Shown here: in pieces, positions 22,601 to 33,925 of the stretch
How positions within the stretch are numbered: the stretch's first letter is position 1
Layout: the number at the start of each line of letters is the position of its first letter
Source of the DNA: Holacanthus passer
Lineage: Eukaryota > Chordata > Actinopteri > Pomacanthidae
Assembly (NCBI GenBank): GCA_025331565.1
Contig: JAFREQ010000078.1
Location: forward strand, 186,001-250,000
DNA: 64,000 bases
Direction: 5' to 3'
The notes under the pieces: model-generated
What the model saw: the letters and a program-made list of their open reading frames with translations, nothing else
What the model was told of the DNA's origin: nothing
Database searches by the model: none
Made by a program: the position numbers and the translations under genes

Positions 22601-25600
22601 CTGTCGTCACATTTTGTTCGAAATGTCGCTAAACTGTAAACTCTCGGTCCATGGGAACACATGACATCACATTTCTCTACTGAGCCCTGCCCTCTTCAGA
22701 TTAGTGGGAAAAGCAAGGACAAAAGCACAGACACACACAGCTAGGAATCTGGACCGAAGTTCTGACTATGGCAGAAAATTTAATGTTCATGTAAGACCCC
22801 ATTGTATTGTATCATCGTAGAAAGAGGCTTATTAAGAAAATATTAGTTTTCCAGGCTTTTAAATCTCTAAACTTTTCATATTCAGGATAAAACAACAATC
22901 CGCCAGCAACTGCAACCATAGTGATTTTGATATATGGCCCAAATTAGTGCAGCATAAGATCATTTCTACAGTAACGTATAGGGGCCTATAGTGTTTTATT
23001 TATATTAGCCTGTGACAGCTGATGTTGGACTGATCCCTTCATTAAAATGCCAGCTGAAACCCTTGCAATAATTAAAGCCCGGGGTCCATATTTGAAGAAT
23101 TATAGCATCGCACGCTCTGCTGAAACAACATCATTTTATCACCGACTTTGTCTCGATTTTGATTTACTGGGCTGGAAGAATTTCCCACTTTCGAGTTGAT
23201 TGATTGAGCATTCGATACATGGACTCACAGTGTGTAACAGTGAGACGTACTGTAAGCCTTCTGAGAACTGCGAAAGCCAGAATCGAGTCCTGCTGAGATT
23301 TGTAAAGGTTGCAGCGATACCGAGCTGCAGTTTGAATTACGATGGGGCATGAGGCTTTGAGCTTATTTTCCGAGGCCTTTCCTTCCTCAATCTACGGGAA
23401 TAGATTTATACGACCATATAAATTTTGGTTTGCGCCTAAGAAAATAACTTCCAACTGACATCCATGTGTTTTTCTTAATCACATAATATGTTTTGAATGG
23501 GGGTTTTATAGCTCTTAGCTTCATAAAACCCTATGAAGTATTGTGTACATTTTCCATGGTTACACTTCACTGTGACATTTTCCATTCAAGTATATGTTAA
23601 CACTTCTCAGGTCAATATTTGTGCTACATCATTAGCTCAATTAAAGCGCTATGATTCACTGAAACAGTAATTGTGACTGAATTACAGAACAGGACTTGGC
23701 AGGTCATCATGCGAAAAACCTAAATTAACTCATCCTTGATGTTTTCCTGAACTCTTTCCTCTGCACTTGTTTAGCAGATACAGAAGGACAACTGGGAATT
23801 ATGTAATCCGGACTTTCTGCATTCCTAATCCATGAACAGGAAGTTTTGTTGCAGTATAAAATTAGAAATACAAGTCATACTTTTCTCCTCATGAAGATAA
23901 ATCCATAAGGGAATTGAGGGAGAGAGCTTTTCATCTGCACTAACAGGCTGATGCTGGCCTGTTTTGACCCTGTTGACTAACTCAGAAGCACATTGAGCTT
24001 CGATGTTGAGGTCCATAGCTGTGCGCATGTTTGCATCTTATTGTTCCAATTTAGGATTCAACACCTCTTATATGTAGAAGAAAAGACGTGATTCGGTCTC
24101 CATGATACTTTTTCCCGAACAAACTCATTCAATCAACAGCACCATCTATTCTGACCTCTGCGAGGACCGTAAAGAAAAGAACGTCTACATCTGTCTGCAG
24201 TTGTTGAGTGCTAAACAAACCTGGCAACAAAACGATCCTTAATTTGATAATGAAGGGAAAAAACAACAGCGATAGGAGGAATCAATCTGATAAAAAAATG
24301 GAAAAAACAACAATGGACGCTCAAGCGATTTTTCCTTGTTGCGTTTGCCAGAGACGCATCATTAAGTCCTGTCTTATCAAAGATAACAGAAAACACTGAA
24401 GAATCCGTAATGAGGAATTCAAATCAGACACAGATGGGAGGATGGAAGCGCAGCAGTAAGGCCAATCAGGTTACCGTAATGTGTTGAACTCGTAACGCCG
24501 TGACCCACCTCTGAACTTGTGAGTCAGCCGGCTTTTCTCTTTTGATATGGTCTCTCAGATCCAAAAGCAATACACACAAGTCTGCAGTATGAATGTCCTT
24601 CACATAACAGTGAACAAGACAGATACAATCAGTCTGTATTTGTGACCAGCTCTCTGACCTTGTTTGTAAAGCTGCATGACTAAATCCTCCCGCTTTGCCC
24701 CAATCTGTCGTTTCAGTGATGTTTGGGATATTTTGTGGAATATTTCCTTTGGGTGTTTGTCATACGTGGGCGGTGATTGTTGAGCTTAGCTGCGGCTATC
24801 AAGATCAGGCCACAGCGCAAGGAAGTTAGTCAGAATGGAGTCGGAAAGGAAAATATGATAAAGCCGTTTAAAGTGCAAACTCATTGACATCAGATCAGGC
24901 TGCCCTTCGCTTTAAGGATAAGGCTGTCGATCAATGCTTTTCTTACCATCTCATGAAAAGACAAGGGCCTTGTCTGTGGAGCTCATTCATTTGTTCTTCT
25001 TCTTTGTTCTGTATCTTCAAATGGGTCACAAATATACATGTCTATTTTTTATAAAAGGCTCAAGTATTTATGGCAGCAGGACAGTGTAACATGAGAGCCA
25101 CTCAATTACAGTGTCCATGTTCATTGTAATGAAGGAACCCAGCGTGGGTCAATTATGTGTTTTTAATAGTTTTTGGATGATGATAGAAGCCTTTGGCACG
25201 GAGCAATAATAAGCTTTAGCAGGCTCAGGCTACACAGGAAATACTTCAATGGTTAGTAGGATCAATTTATTGTTGGTTTTGGTCCCTTTTATTGGATTTG
25301 TTGACAATAAGAAAAATATAGAATATCACCAGACTTAATCTTTTAAATGTGCTTTTGCCTGATAAGAGACATCTGATGAAAGAAGAGTAAGTTAGTGATT
25401 GTGTTATGTTTGACCAATTCAAAGGGAAAAAAGACAACAGCTGTCACTCAAATTGTAATTTTTTTTTTTTTTTTTTTAAAAGACTAAAGGCTAATAATGA
25501 AAGAATTAAATTATCAAATTGACAACAAAGTATCCAACAGTCAAATCATTCAAAAGAAGACAGCATTTTCTTACAAGGTAAGTATGAAAAAACGAGGTTT

Positions 25601-28600
25601 AAATGCAGTTTTAACATGAAGGTACTGATTGATGATGATGATGATAATGTGCTGTGTGTTGTTCGACTAGACTTAATGGCTTTAATTACAAATATGACTC
25701 ATCAACGATAGCGAAGAACTGTGAGAACTATCTTTTCCTTGGTTTCTTCCTATAAGTGGTCAACATCAACACTTTGTAAGCACAGGTTGAATTCATTCTC
25801 AGCACAGGATGAAGGGTGTTTATGAAGCAATTCACAGGAGAGGTGTCTCCCTCCCAGATCACCTTTTTAATCAGTGTCATCAACTGCTTGTTTAATCACT
25901 GTGTACAGAGGTGGCAGAGGTTTGCATCAATAGCTGATTAAAAATGCCTCAAAGCCAGCTGAGGCCTGGACCCGGGCACTAATGACTAATTGCCGCTGGG
26001 ACTCTTTACAGCTGCATCCATCAATCAATGATCTCGGAGTGCTCTGCTTCAGCGGTGCTAAATAACATTTTTAATTGCACTCTGCGCAAGTATTTATCTT
26101 TTGGTTGGCTCTCACATTTATGTCAATATAACTTTAACTTCCCATATTATTTTTTGTTCCTGAAAAAAATCCTAAAAGTTCTACCCAATGTCCATTTTGT
26201 GGCTTTTGTGTCATCAATCACAACAGTTCATGTTTATATGTACTGCACAATATATAGTCCACACAGACAATATGTTCTTGGCACAGACTGTAAGTCGAAC
26301 ATCCACAGCCAGCACAGCAAAGTGAATACAGGGGTGGAAGAAATAGAGGCAGAGGTGGATGAATGGAGGAAAGATATAATGGATAGAGAGGAGGGGGTGG
26401 AGAGAGGCAGAGATGGATGGAGGGAGAAATGGAATCAGAGTGAAAGGGGGAGTAGAAGAGAATGAAAAAGCCAAGATAAATGGAGTGATGATGCTGTTAT
26501 CTTCCCGGTCTGTAGCTTTTATGATTGATAATATATTCATCTCTTCTCTTCTTGTTTGCGATGTCTGATCGCTCATAGCAGGCTTGTGCTTAGGGAGCAT
26601 TTAAGAGACTTAAAAAGAGAGAGCTGTGGTTGTCCATTTAAAAAAAAAAAAGGATTACTCCATTCTCATACAGTAAAGTCCTCAGAACAGCACACAGATT
26701 CAATCATTTCTGTGTTTTCATAAGGATTAACAACGATGGCATGCATCCTTTGAAGCAAACACTATTTTACTTACATTTTTGAGACTGACCTAAATGTATT
26801 TTGTCTTGAAACTGATTTAAGTTTATTATGTAACTTCAAAGAAACAAAAACACAACTTACTTTTATTAACTGATACTTACAGCTGCTATAATTAATATTA
26901 TTTTATAAGCAACAGGTCAGATGTGTAATAGGAAAAATGTGCTCCTAGTGATAAAAATCCACTGTGTGCTGCCAGACAGGCAAAGATATCGACTAGCTGG
27001 TGAACACAGTGAAGCCTTTAGAAGCTAAAGAGTCAGATTTCCCTCAGTTTTGGGTGGAAACCAAACTAGAGCTAAAAAGAGAGTGAATATTGGACTTAAA
27101 TTTGCCACATGGCCAAAACTATGGCTCCAAATAAATGCTAATGCTGTTCCATGTTTATATGAAAACACTTTATAAGTTGATAATGTGTTAGTGTTGTGTT
27201 TACAGCTTGCTGCCCTGAAGTGGCTTAAAATATAAATGAATACAGGTTTAAGTACATTTAAATTCAGACAATTAACAGGACTTGTTTGTGTACATGTATG
27301 TATATTATATAATGGGTCAAATCAAAAATTCTCGAAAACTATTGAAGTAAACGTGTCTTTAGATTCGAAGAATTAATCGTGATTCGGCCACCGCTGTACC
27401 ATTGAAACTCACCTTGAAGGCATCGGCCAGGATCTCTGCTCCTCTCTGATTGGTCCGTTTGGAAAGGCCCACAAAGAACTCTCGACCTGAAGAAAGAAAG
27501 AGACGCCACCAAAGTTGCATAATGACCGTCAATTGAATACAAGGAGCATTTGTAGGAGCATTTGTACGCATCAATTCACCTCCCAAATCAACAGATACTA
27601 ATTATAACTACAAGGCTCTAAACTTAAATATATGTGAAATTGTTAATACATAAATACATACATTATTACATAACTATATATATCCAAAAAGATAGACGAG
27701 GTAATGAGGCTGTACAAAAGCATTAAAAAAGCGGACAGCAGAGGAGATGCACGACTATAATGTATAATATGTAGAATAACAGCACGTAAAAAGTTCTAAA
27801 ATCTGTAAAGTCTAAAAACCTTGAACACCAGCAGGACAATGAGCCTGTGGAGCTCCAGCAGCTGAACGCCACCATGTGTACTTTCTGCATGCCTGTGAGA
27901 AAGGCCAACTGTGGTCAGTACGGTGGGGCACAAACAGACAGAGCCCAGAAAGCTTTGGCGAGGCTGCAGCGGCACACTGAGCTCGGGGATGGGCTCCTAA
28001 TGTAGCTGCTGAGCCTTTACAAAATGAGCCGTTGGCCGGGGCCCTGCCAACAGGAAATGTTTCTAGCCCTGCCATGTGAAACCGATTTCAGCTGGAAGGA
28101 ACGAGCGCACAAAGCCAGTGTCTAGGAACCCAATTAAGTGTACTATGCTTTTTCCTAGAGGCCTGCGTAGTGTAGAAGACACTGACCCACATTTTAACTC
28201 GCCGCACGGCTGCAACAGAATGTACAGAAGATCTAATAAAGACCACCGCGCTCCTGACTCTCCACCCTCATCAGTTTCATTACCCGATGCCAGAGGAATA
28301 AGAGGCCTGTGGTGAGAGCCACCATTTGATCATGCGGTATGGTACACAATATTTTTTGCCGCAGATTATTTTTCGAGGAAAATTCTGCTTAGTGCGCTGA
28401 GGCACCAGGGCATCGAGGTTGCACAGAGGAATGTTTGTGCGGAGGATCCCGAAACACAGAAATGTACTTGACTGCAAAGACTGCTACTCACTGCTCTCTA
28501 ATGTTTCCTCTTTACAATTACATCCTCTTATATGTACTTAAACTAGTACATACTTAGCTCAAATATCAAAGTCATGGATTACAGTAAAATCCAAATTGAA

Positions 28601-30612
28601 GTATTATGTAAGAAATGACACATCACATGTCTTGAGATGCAAAAATAACCAAAAGACAAAGCGTCCTGTTATACAATCTTATCGGAAACGTATATATTAT
28701 GTTGCTGCTTTAAAATACATTTTGTAATGGTTGGAACATTTCTGCATTTCTTTATGGCTGTAAGGGGGATCATTTAAAGTAGAAAACACCTCATTATTGA
28801 CCTCAAGCAGTGAAGCAAGGTGGAAAAATGGACTTCTCCTGTTAAGCAGCACAAGAGAAACACATATTTATTGTAGAGATTTAAGCCAAAAATGTAATTA
28901 TCTGTGTGCTGATTGACGTAAAAACGTGCCCGGCTGGAAATCAAGCGGAAAGCACTGACGCTTGTAAAGGTAACGTATTTTTTCCTGTTTACTGTGTGGG
29001 AGGCAATGTTCATTTAATATGATATCGTGAACCGGTGTTTGAGAGAACATGGAGAAAAGTCCTTAATGAGCCCATGACCTCTCCCCGGTTCCACTAACAA
29101 GACAAACTCTACAGTTTATAAGCTTGCAAGCTGTAAGGGTATCAAGATCTCCAGTATGTTGTTTGATCCATCCAACTCTTTCATACTGAGGGGTGAACAC
29201 TGAAGTTTGCTGTCAGGGCTTTTATTCTTGATAAGGGGTATTACTACTATTCTGGTACAGAGATAGAGCTTTTTGTTAAACTAGGCCTGTTTGTTTAACC
29301 AGTAACAGCCGTTATATCGCTCTGTTTAAATCCACCAGACTCCTTTGACAAAAACAGTAATTTAGTTTAAAAAGGGTTAGTTTGTTTGTTAAAACACCAA
29401 ACTCGATGCAGCCAGCAACTCCCGTGTTCTGCGAGGTAAAATGACTGTTTTTATCAACGAGTCTGGTGGTTTTGAACAAAGCGATATAACGACTTCAGTT
29501 CCCTGTCAGAAAGCGCTGCCTGACAAAGTCTCTGTCGGGATCCTTTCCACAATATCAGACACTTAGAATAACAACCTCAGCCTGCCAGTGGCAAAAACAA
29601 GCACTTTCAGTGGACATGCTCTGTCACAGTTTCACAGTTGCCAGCTGAGGCAAAGATTTTGTATCTATTAGTCATTTAGACTCCAGAATAGGTAAAAATG
29701 GAGCCCAGGTTTAAAAATACTGGAATTACCCTTTAAATAATTAATGAACATCTTTTCTTTGTTTCAGTAGATTCTTAGTAAGATGAGGATTCTAAGCTAC
29801 AAAGCTTCATTTAATGGGTTTCTTGTATTCACAAACTCATGGTAGTTTTTACTTTCTTAGGTCTATGTTGATTTTGAAAGTACTTTATAAAGTAACCTTT
29901 GAGTAACCTTTAATAGCAGCTGCAGGAAACTACACCATCCTGAGACACACATGTCTCCCTCCAAAAGCCCCACATTTTTTTTTAAATCAAATTGGATTTC
30001 AGGGTTTGACAGTTTGGGTCACTAATGCATTGCAGGAGATAAAACCTAAGGATGCATTTCATTGACATATATCCACATTTGCACCCAGGACAAAGGGACA
30101 CAGATGACCCGCTTCCACCTCTCGAGCTAGATGGACCGTTAAAGTGTCTCATCTCCAGTTTCATATATTTCATTGCTGTATAAACTAATGACTGGCCAAA
30201 TAATACAAAATTAAATTACCTTGGATTTTGCAAAAGGTTAAAAAAAGCTGCATATTATGATGGACCTGGGACTTCCCCTCACCCAGCAAAACTGTGTAAT
30301 GAATGGCTTTTATCGAGCTCTTCACAGCTATTTCATCCAACTATGTGATATAACTTGCATGAAATCATAAAGTAGCAATCGTCTTTTAGGGAGAGCAGCA
30401 ACTAATGCTTTGTAAATCTTCCATATGCTGATGGCCTCAGGTTGTTGCTCGATTGGTATAATGGTGCAGGAGTTGTTCAACGAAGTGCGGTGATTGAAGG
30501 GACATAGTTTACCTGTAAAAAGCACATCTCCTCCATCCAGTACGGCGTTCTTGTCAGTCATTTCCACGATGTTCAGATTCAAATCCTGCAGAGTTTTTTT
30601 CATTATCGCCGT
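11705..30612 (-). CDS. ddah1: dimethylarginine dimethylaminohydrolase 1, exons 2-6 (5' partial)
   Basis: Cytosolic enzyme that hydrolyses asymmetric N-methylarginines to citrulline and methylamines, relieving inhibition of nitric-oxide synthase. Minus-strand exons: 30612-30513, 27486-27413, 21570-21451, 15680-15537, 11818-11705, all with GT-AG junctions and in frame. They encode about 183 residues, collinear with residues 102 to the C-terminus of the 285-residue human DDAH1. By human numbering the active-site residues are retained: Asp127 (LDGGD), Arg145 (KRTNQRG), His173 (GLHLKSF) and Cys274 (ALTCCSV). Similarity is to DDAH1 rather than DDAH2. Exon 1 (about 100 residues, with the PDCVFVED segment) was not found in the window and is presumed upstream, beyond 64000. 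The gene is convergent with mpl. Confidence 0.95.
12805..13070 (+). repeat. two tandem units of a ~142-bp interspersed repeat
   Basis: ACATTTCACTCA recurs at about 12815 and 12952. Each copy is followed by a variant of 'GGTG/TGGC..CTAGA.GAAAAG.TCA..GATCACC' and then TCATCCTCTGGG (about 12889 and 13035). Unit spacing is about 140 bp. The wording matches a repeat I associate with many spiny-rayed fish. The second unit holds a CAACAACAACAA run. Confidence 0.6.
13242..13262. repeat. poly-T tract
   Basis: About 20 consecutive T, interrupted only at its right edge. It could be the decayed A-tail of a minus-strand retroelement, but no body is recognisable. Confidence 0.8.
15537..15680 (-). CDS. ddah1: ddah1 exon 5
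   Basis: This encodes 48 residues, IMQQMSDHRYDKLTVPDD through QYPESAK, nearly identical to human DDAH1 200-247. It ends AAG|GTAACG, phase 0. It contains the conserved NKGHVLLH strand. Confidence 0.95.
19575..19627. repeat. (GT)n microsatellite
   Basis: 53 bp of uninterrupted GT dinucleotide, the longest perfect microsatellite in the window. Confidence 0.97.
20160..20385. promoter_or_regulatory. candidate enhancer: homeodomain-site cluster
   Basis: TAATTA occurs at 20176, 20251 and 20313, with TAATTG-type cores at 20220 and 20374. That is five sites in about 205 bp of otherwise mixed-composition sequence. Clusters like this are typical of conserved non-coding enhancers. No cross-species conservation can be shown from this window. 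Confidence 0.3.
20985..21140. promoter_or_regulatory. candidate conserved non-coding stretch
   Basis: Balanced-composition sequence with TTTGTAATTGAAG, GAATTAATGAGG and GGATTAAGG words and no repeats. It looks unlike neutral AT-rich intron. This is impression-level evidence only. Confidence 0.18.
21451..21570 (-). CDS. ddah1: ddah1 exon 4: catalytic histidine
   Basis: This encodes 40 residues, DYAVSTVPVLEGLHLKSFCS through PAQKTLK, including His173 in GLHLKSF and the IGSSEPAQK strand. It is bordered by TTTGCAG and GTATGG. Confidence 0.95.
25900..26090. promoter_or_regulatory. candidate conserved non-coding stretch
   Basis: It contains GCTGATTAAAAATG, ACTAATGACTAATTGCC and TTTTTAATTGCAC homeodomain-like cores, plus ATCAATCAATGATC, a PBX/MEIS-like run. 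No repeats are present. This is a suggestive but weak basis for a regulatory element. Confidence 0.22.
26960..27165 (+). repeat. interspersed repeat, copy A (partner at 36.4 kb)
   Basis: TCGACTAGCTGGTGAACACA through GAGCTAAAAAGAGAGTGAAT and onward matches the reverse complement of about 36345-36515, including a perfect 23-bp identity (27069-27091 with 36399-36421). The words resemble a short interspersed element common in spiny-rayed fish. I cannot assign its class. Confidence 0.65.
27413..27486 (-). CDS. ddah1: ddah1 exon 3
   Basis: This encodes the split Gly plus 24 residues, REFFVGLSKRTNQRG through LADAFK, including the substrate-carboxylate Arg (human Arg145). It is almost identical to human. 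The acceptor is TCTTCAG and the donor GTGAGT. Confidence 0.95.
27487..30512 (-). other. ddah1 intron 2
   Basis: A 3.0-kb intron with a 49-bp-arm inverted repeat at 29310-29491. No other feature is recognisable. Confidence 0.7.
29310..29491. repeat. foldback element with ~49-bp inverted arms
   Basis: The left arm 29310-29358 begins CGTTATATCGCTCTGTTTAA and the right arm 29444-29491 is its reverse complement with about seven differences (including one 1-bp gap). They are separated by an 85-bp spacer. It would fold into a strong hairpin. It is probably the core of a foldback-type or MITE-like element. A wider element boundary and target duplication are not clear. Confidence 0.75.
30513..30612 (-). 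CDS. ddah1: ddah1 exon 2: catalytic aspartate
   Basis: This encodes 33 residues plus one base, TAIMKKTLQDLNLNIVEMTD through GGDVLFT. Asp127 lies in LDGGDVLFTG. The acceptor is TTCCAG at 30613-30618 and the donor GTAAAC. The first residues (TAIM) differ from human VDMM. Confidence 0.94.
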
Positions 30613-31574
30613 CTGGAACAAACACAAGGACACAAACAGAAATACACATAAAACATCTGCTCACGTTAAACAAAAGGCTGGAACTGTAATGACATACAGT
30701 AAGCCGCACCAGCAAACGGGCCACACCATCAGCGTTTCCTATCTTCAGGAATATTATGATACAGTCCAGTTCTAATCAGACATCTTTAAACAAGATGATG
30801 AAAATCAGTTTGAGGATTTTCACTGGATTTCTGTAAGGCGCAGTAATTCGCAGTGCCCAGATTCCTGAGATTGAGCGCAATGAAACAAAACTTCTTCTCT
30901 CTAACAGGTTGCGATGACATCACCTTAATGAGCCATGAAATGATGTCATTTTGGAGGAAGTATGTTAAAACTTTTACAAGGCAGTGGCTGCGGAAAATAG
31001 GTACGCCGAAGGACTGACACAAACTCTGAAAAAAGCCTCTTCCTGTCCTCATGTTCTGGGTCATCTGTCTTTCATATATTTATAGAAAGGAAGTAAAAGG
31101 ATGGCAGCCACCTGGATAACATCAGCATATATTATGAAATGCATTCCCAGGATGGAAATCCACATTTCACCTGCATGTCCTCTCTGCTGAACTGGAAACC
31201 AGAGGAAAGAGCAGGTCTTTTTCTGGCTGAACTTCGCCTGGTCTGCTCTCCTGTCTGACCGCCCAGTGTGATTTTACTGTCCTGTTTTTTGGGGTTCCTG
31301 CGGGAGTAGTTTCCAAGGCCAGTCATGTTTAGCGAGAGCATCAGTGTTTCCACGAGCCCTATCTCGCTATGACCTCAGCCCGCTCTCTGTGCTTTTTGGC
31401 CAGCACAATGCTTCTGCTTCTGCTCATTTGCTGGAGGGCCGGACCATGAGGTCATCCAGGTGAACTGCCATGCGCTTCCGAGATAACACAATGAAGGTGT
31501 GCATGTGCGCACAGAAATACTCACATGTCCTTCTTTTACACCTAAACACATACAGTCAAGCACAAATGCATACA

Positions 31575-31960
31575 CAGTGGGATTATACATAGTAGTCAGT
31601 TTATTAGGTACAACTAGCTGAAAGTAGTCCAGTCCTGCAATAAATCCCACCTACATACCAACTGTATGGTTTTCCCAGTTTGGGACAAATAAAGTACATC
31701 TATCTAACTGTAGATCTATCTTTTGGAGGCTGTAGTTGAATTATATTGTTTTATACTGACAGGTGTTTCTATTATTTTGCCCACCCCATTTGTATCAATG
31801 AGAGTAGGCTAAATAATAGAAACACCACTCTGTCTAATGCAATACAGTACAAAAAGTACAAAACATTTTAATCTCTATGAAGGGAGGATGTATTGTAGAA
31901 CTGTTGTATTAGACTGCATTAGTTAAGGTAGGTGTACCTAATAAACTGGCAGCTCAGTGT
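31575..31960. mobile_element. non-autonomous TIR element (MITE-like)
   Basis: The ends carry a perfect 16-bp inverted repeat, CAGTTTATTAGGTACA at 31597-31612 and its complement at 31933-31948, with partially matching outer sequence (CACAGTG / CTCAGTGTA). Inside, a second perfect 16-bp inverted repeat (GGTGTTTCTATTATTT at 31762-31777, complement at 31811-31826) forms a nested hairpin. There is no coding capacity. The terminal words are familiar from abundant teleost repeats. The superfamily is not assigned. Confidence 0.72.
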
Positions 31961-33399
31961 ATATTCAGTAGCGACTCTCTGTTATGTTTTCACAGCTGTT
32001 TGTTCGACTGTTTCTTTAAATGGCCTTGTGACCCAGTGGCATTTTTTCCGATCTATTGACTTTCCAGAAGTAAGACAGAGGAATCCCGCAGAATAATCAA
32101 ACTTTCCTCCTCCATGTTTCATCTTCACTGCAGGCATTCTGCTCATCTTTCTGCTTCACTTAACCAGGCAGAACAGAGCGTCCTTCCAAGAAACTGGGTT
32201 CACAAATTTATTAGTGGTTTCTTAAAAGCTTTGACAGCGGCAGCATGCGGCGTATTAAGTATACTGTAGGTAACAGTTAATCCCTCTCATTTTTCGTTCG
32301 TGCAAAGCAAAGGCCCTCTCTGCTTTTCATTTAGTTTAGGGTTGAAGATATGTTGGGTAACAAATAAAGCTTGAGTCATATTCGAAGCAAGTAAACAATC
32401 CAGATGGTTTCGAGAGAACTGGTGCTTTTGATGTTGTGCGTTATGATGTCTCTGTCATCCCAGCAAAGTTATTCCTGCACTGATTCATTAGTGAGGAGAC
32501 CTCAGCCAGTTCAAATATTTAATGTATTAACAAAGACCTTGTCTGCATGTCTGTGCCCATCAGCGAGACCAGATTTGCACAACAAAGCTAGAGAGCATGC
32601 ACCTAATATTTAACACCCAGATCATATCCAGTATATGATTAAAAAACACCTTTCATAGCAAGGCCACACACACTATACAGCCTGTGCTGTGTCTGCACCA
32701 TCACTATCAGCCACTGCTTTTTCCTTTCTTCTTCTATCTGCAGCTCAGTGGAGCCTCCGCTATCGCAGTGGTCGTCTGCCCAGGAATCTGCAGGACTGTG
32801 CGAAGCAACTCTTTACTTCATCCCTCTGGCATTTCCTGTGACATCATTTGAGGTGATGTGACCCAAAGGGTGTTTAGCACCCCACCCCCCCAACCCCCAC
32901 CGCCATGTGAAACCTAATGTACCATATACACAGACAACATTATGGTATGTGCGCTGTCTGCTGGGACTCAAGGACCCAAGAAAATGTAGTTCATGAGTTT
33001 GGACAAGAGATTCAGTAAACGCAAAAAAAAATGAGATGTGGACAGAAAGAGAGCACAGAATCTTGTGTTGCATCAGTACCATGCACCACATTTTAATTGG
33101 AGTTCCTCCAAAGTTTGTGCACAGTGAGGAGAAGATTGAATGTGTGCTGTGTGACGTAATGGTCTTGTGTATACAGTTTGTGAATGGTCAGACACACAGT
33201 GACTGCACAAAGATAAAATACAGGCTTACAGTAATTCATCACTTACTGTAAATAAACAAAGACTGCTGCCCAAACACTGCAAGAAAAACTAAGGAAACCT
33301 CATTCACTATCAATCTGTGACTTTAGATCCAACTGGCTTTATCATCCAGTCTCTTCAAACATTTCTTTCCAATGACTTAAACTCACATTTTACAACAGC

Positions 33400-33640
33400 A
33401 CCATGGATTAGCTCAGCTTGATTGTCATTTAAGTCGGGCCACCTGTGTCCTTGGATTGTAAGACCAAATGTGAACCGGCTCTGACCCATACATGGCTTCC
33501 AGATTCGATAGGTTTTGTGGGTGCAGACTTGGAGCAATTGCTGAGAAGCAGCAGTCCAGACTAGCTTTGGGCCTGTGCCATCCATCAAAAACTGGACAGG
33601 TAAACATAAGCTGTGCTGGATTCAAGGCAATTTTGGGCCA
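33400..33640. repeat. possible GGCCCA-type interspersed repeat
   Basis: Degenerate words such as TGGCCCAAAATTG, AGGCCCAAAG, GAGCCGGTTCACATTTGG and GTGGCCCGACTTAAATG occur on the minus strand. They resemble a teleost repeat built of GGGCC/TGGGCCA variants. The copy is diverged and its limits are unclear. Confidence 0.3.
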
Positions 33641-33681
33641 AATTTTTTTTTTTTTTTTCTGAGAGAAATCAACAGAAATAA

Positions 33682-33925
33682 TTGATCCAGAGGGAACTGG
33701 TCCATTTTGGTCTTCAACATCCTGAATTCCACATCATGCGTTCAAAGTTCCAAACAATCCAACAGGGATTTGGACTGAGAAGCATCACTCGGGACTTGCA
33801 CAAAAGAAACGCTACAAGCTGCTGCATCTCAACCCAAACAATGCGCCGTTGGTTTGAGATCCTGGGAGTTATTGGAGCAAATCTTGTTTGTGCTGGCCGT
33901 ATTCATTTGAAAATACTACAGTGGC
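33682..33925 (+). pseudogene. possible transposase N-terminal fragment (Tc1/mariner-like)
   Basis: An open frame encodes SITRDLHKRNATSCCISTQTM then RRWFEILGV. This resembles the second helix-turn-helix of Tc1-type transposases (..DL......VST.TVRRRL.EAGL.G..). No catalytic domain follows. It stands alone, so the call is tentative. Confidence 0.35.

Larger units (their letters stand above)
21571..27412 (-). other. ddah1 intron 3
   Basis: A 5.8-kb intron. It contains a poly-T run (about 25459-25478), a candidate conserved stretch (25900-26090), a purine-rich GGAGGGA/GATGG tract (about 26330-26460) and one copy of an interspersed repeat (about 26960-27165). No gene is seen. Confidence 0.7.

Noticed and set aside
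26028..26465. 145-codon plus-strand open frame
   Set aside because: Half of it is a purine-rich simple repeat (GGA/GAT runs) giving artificial Glu/Arg-rich protein. No conserved domain is seen.
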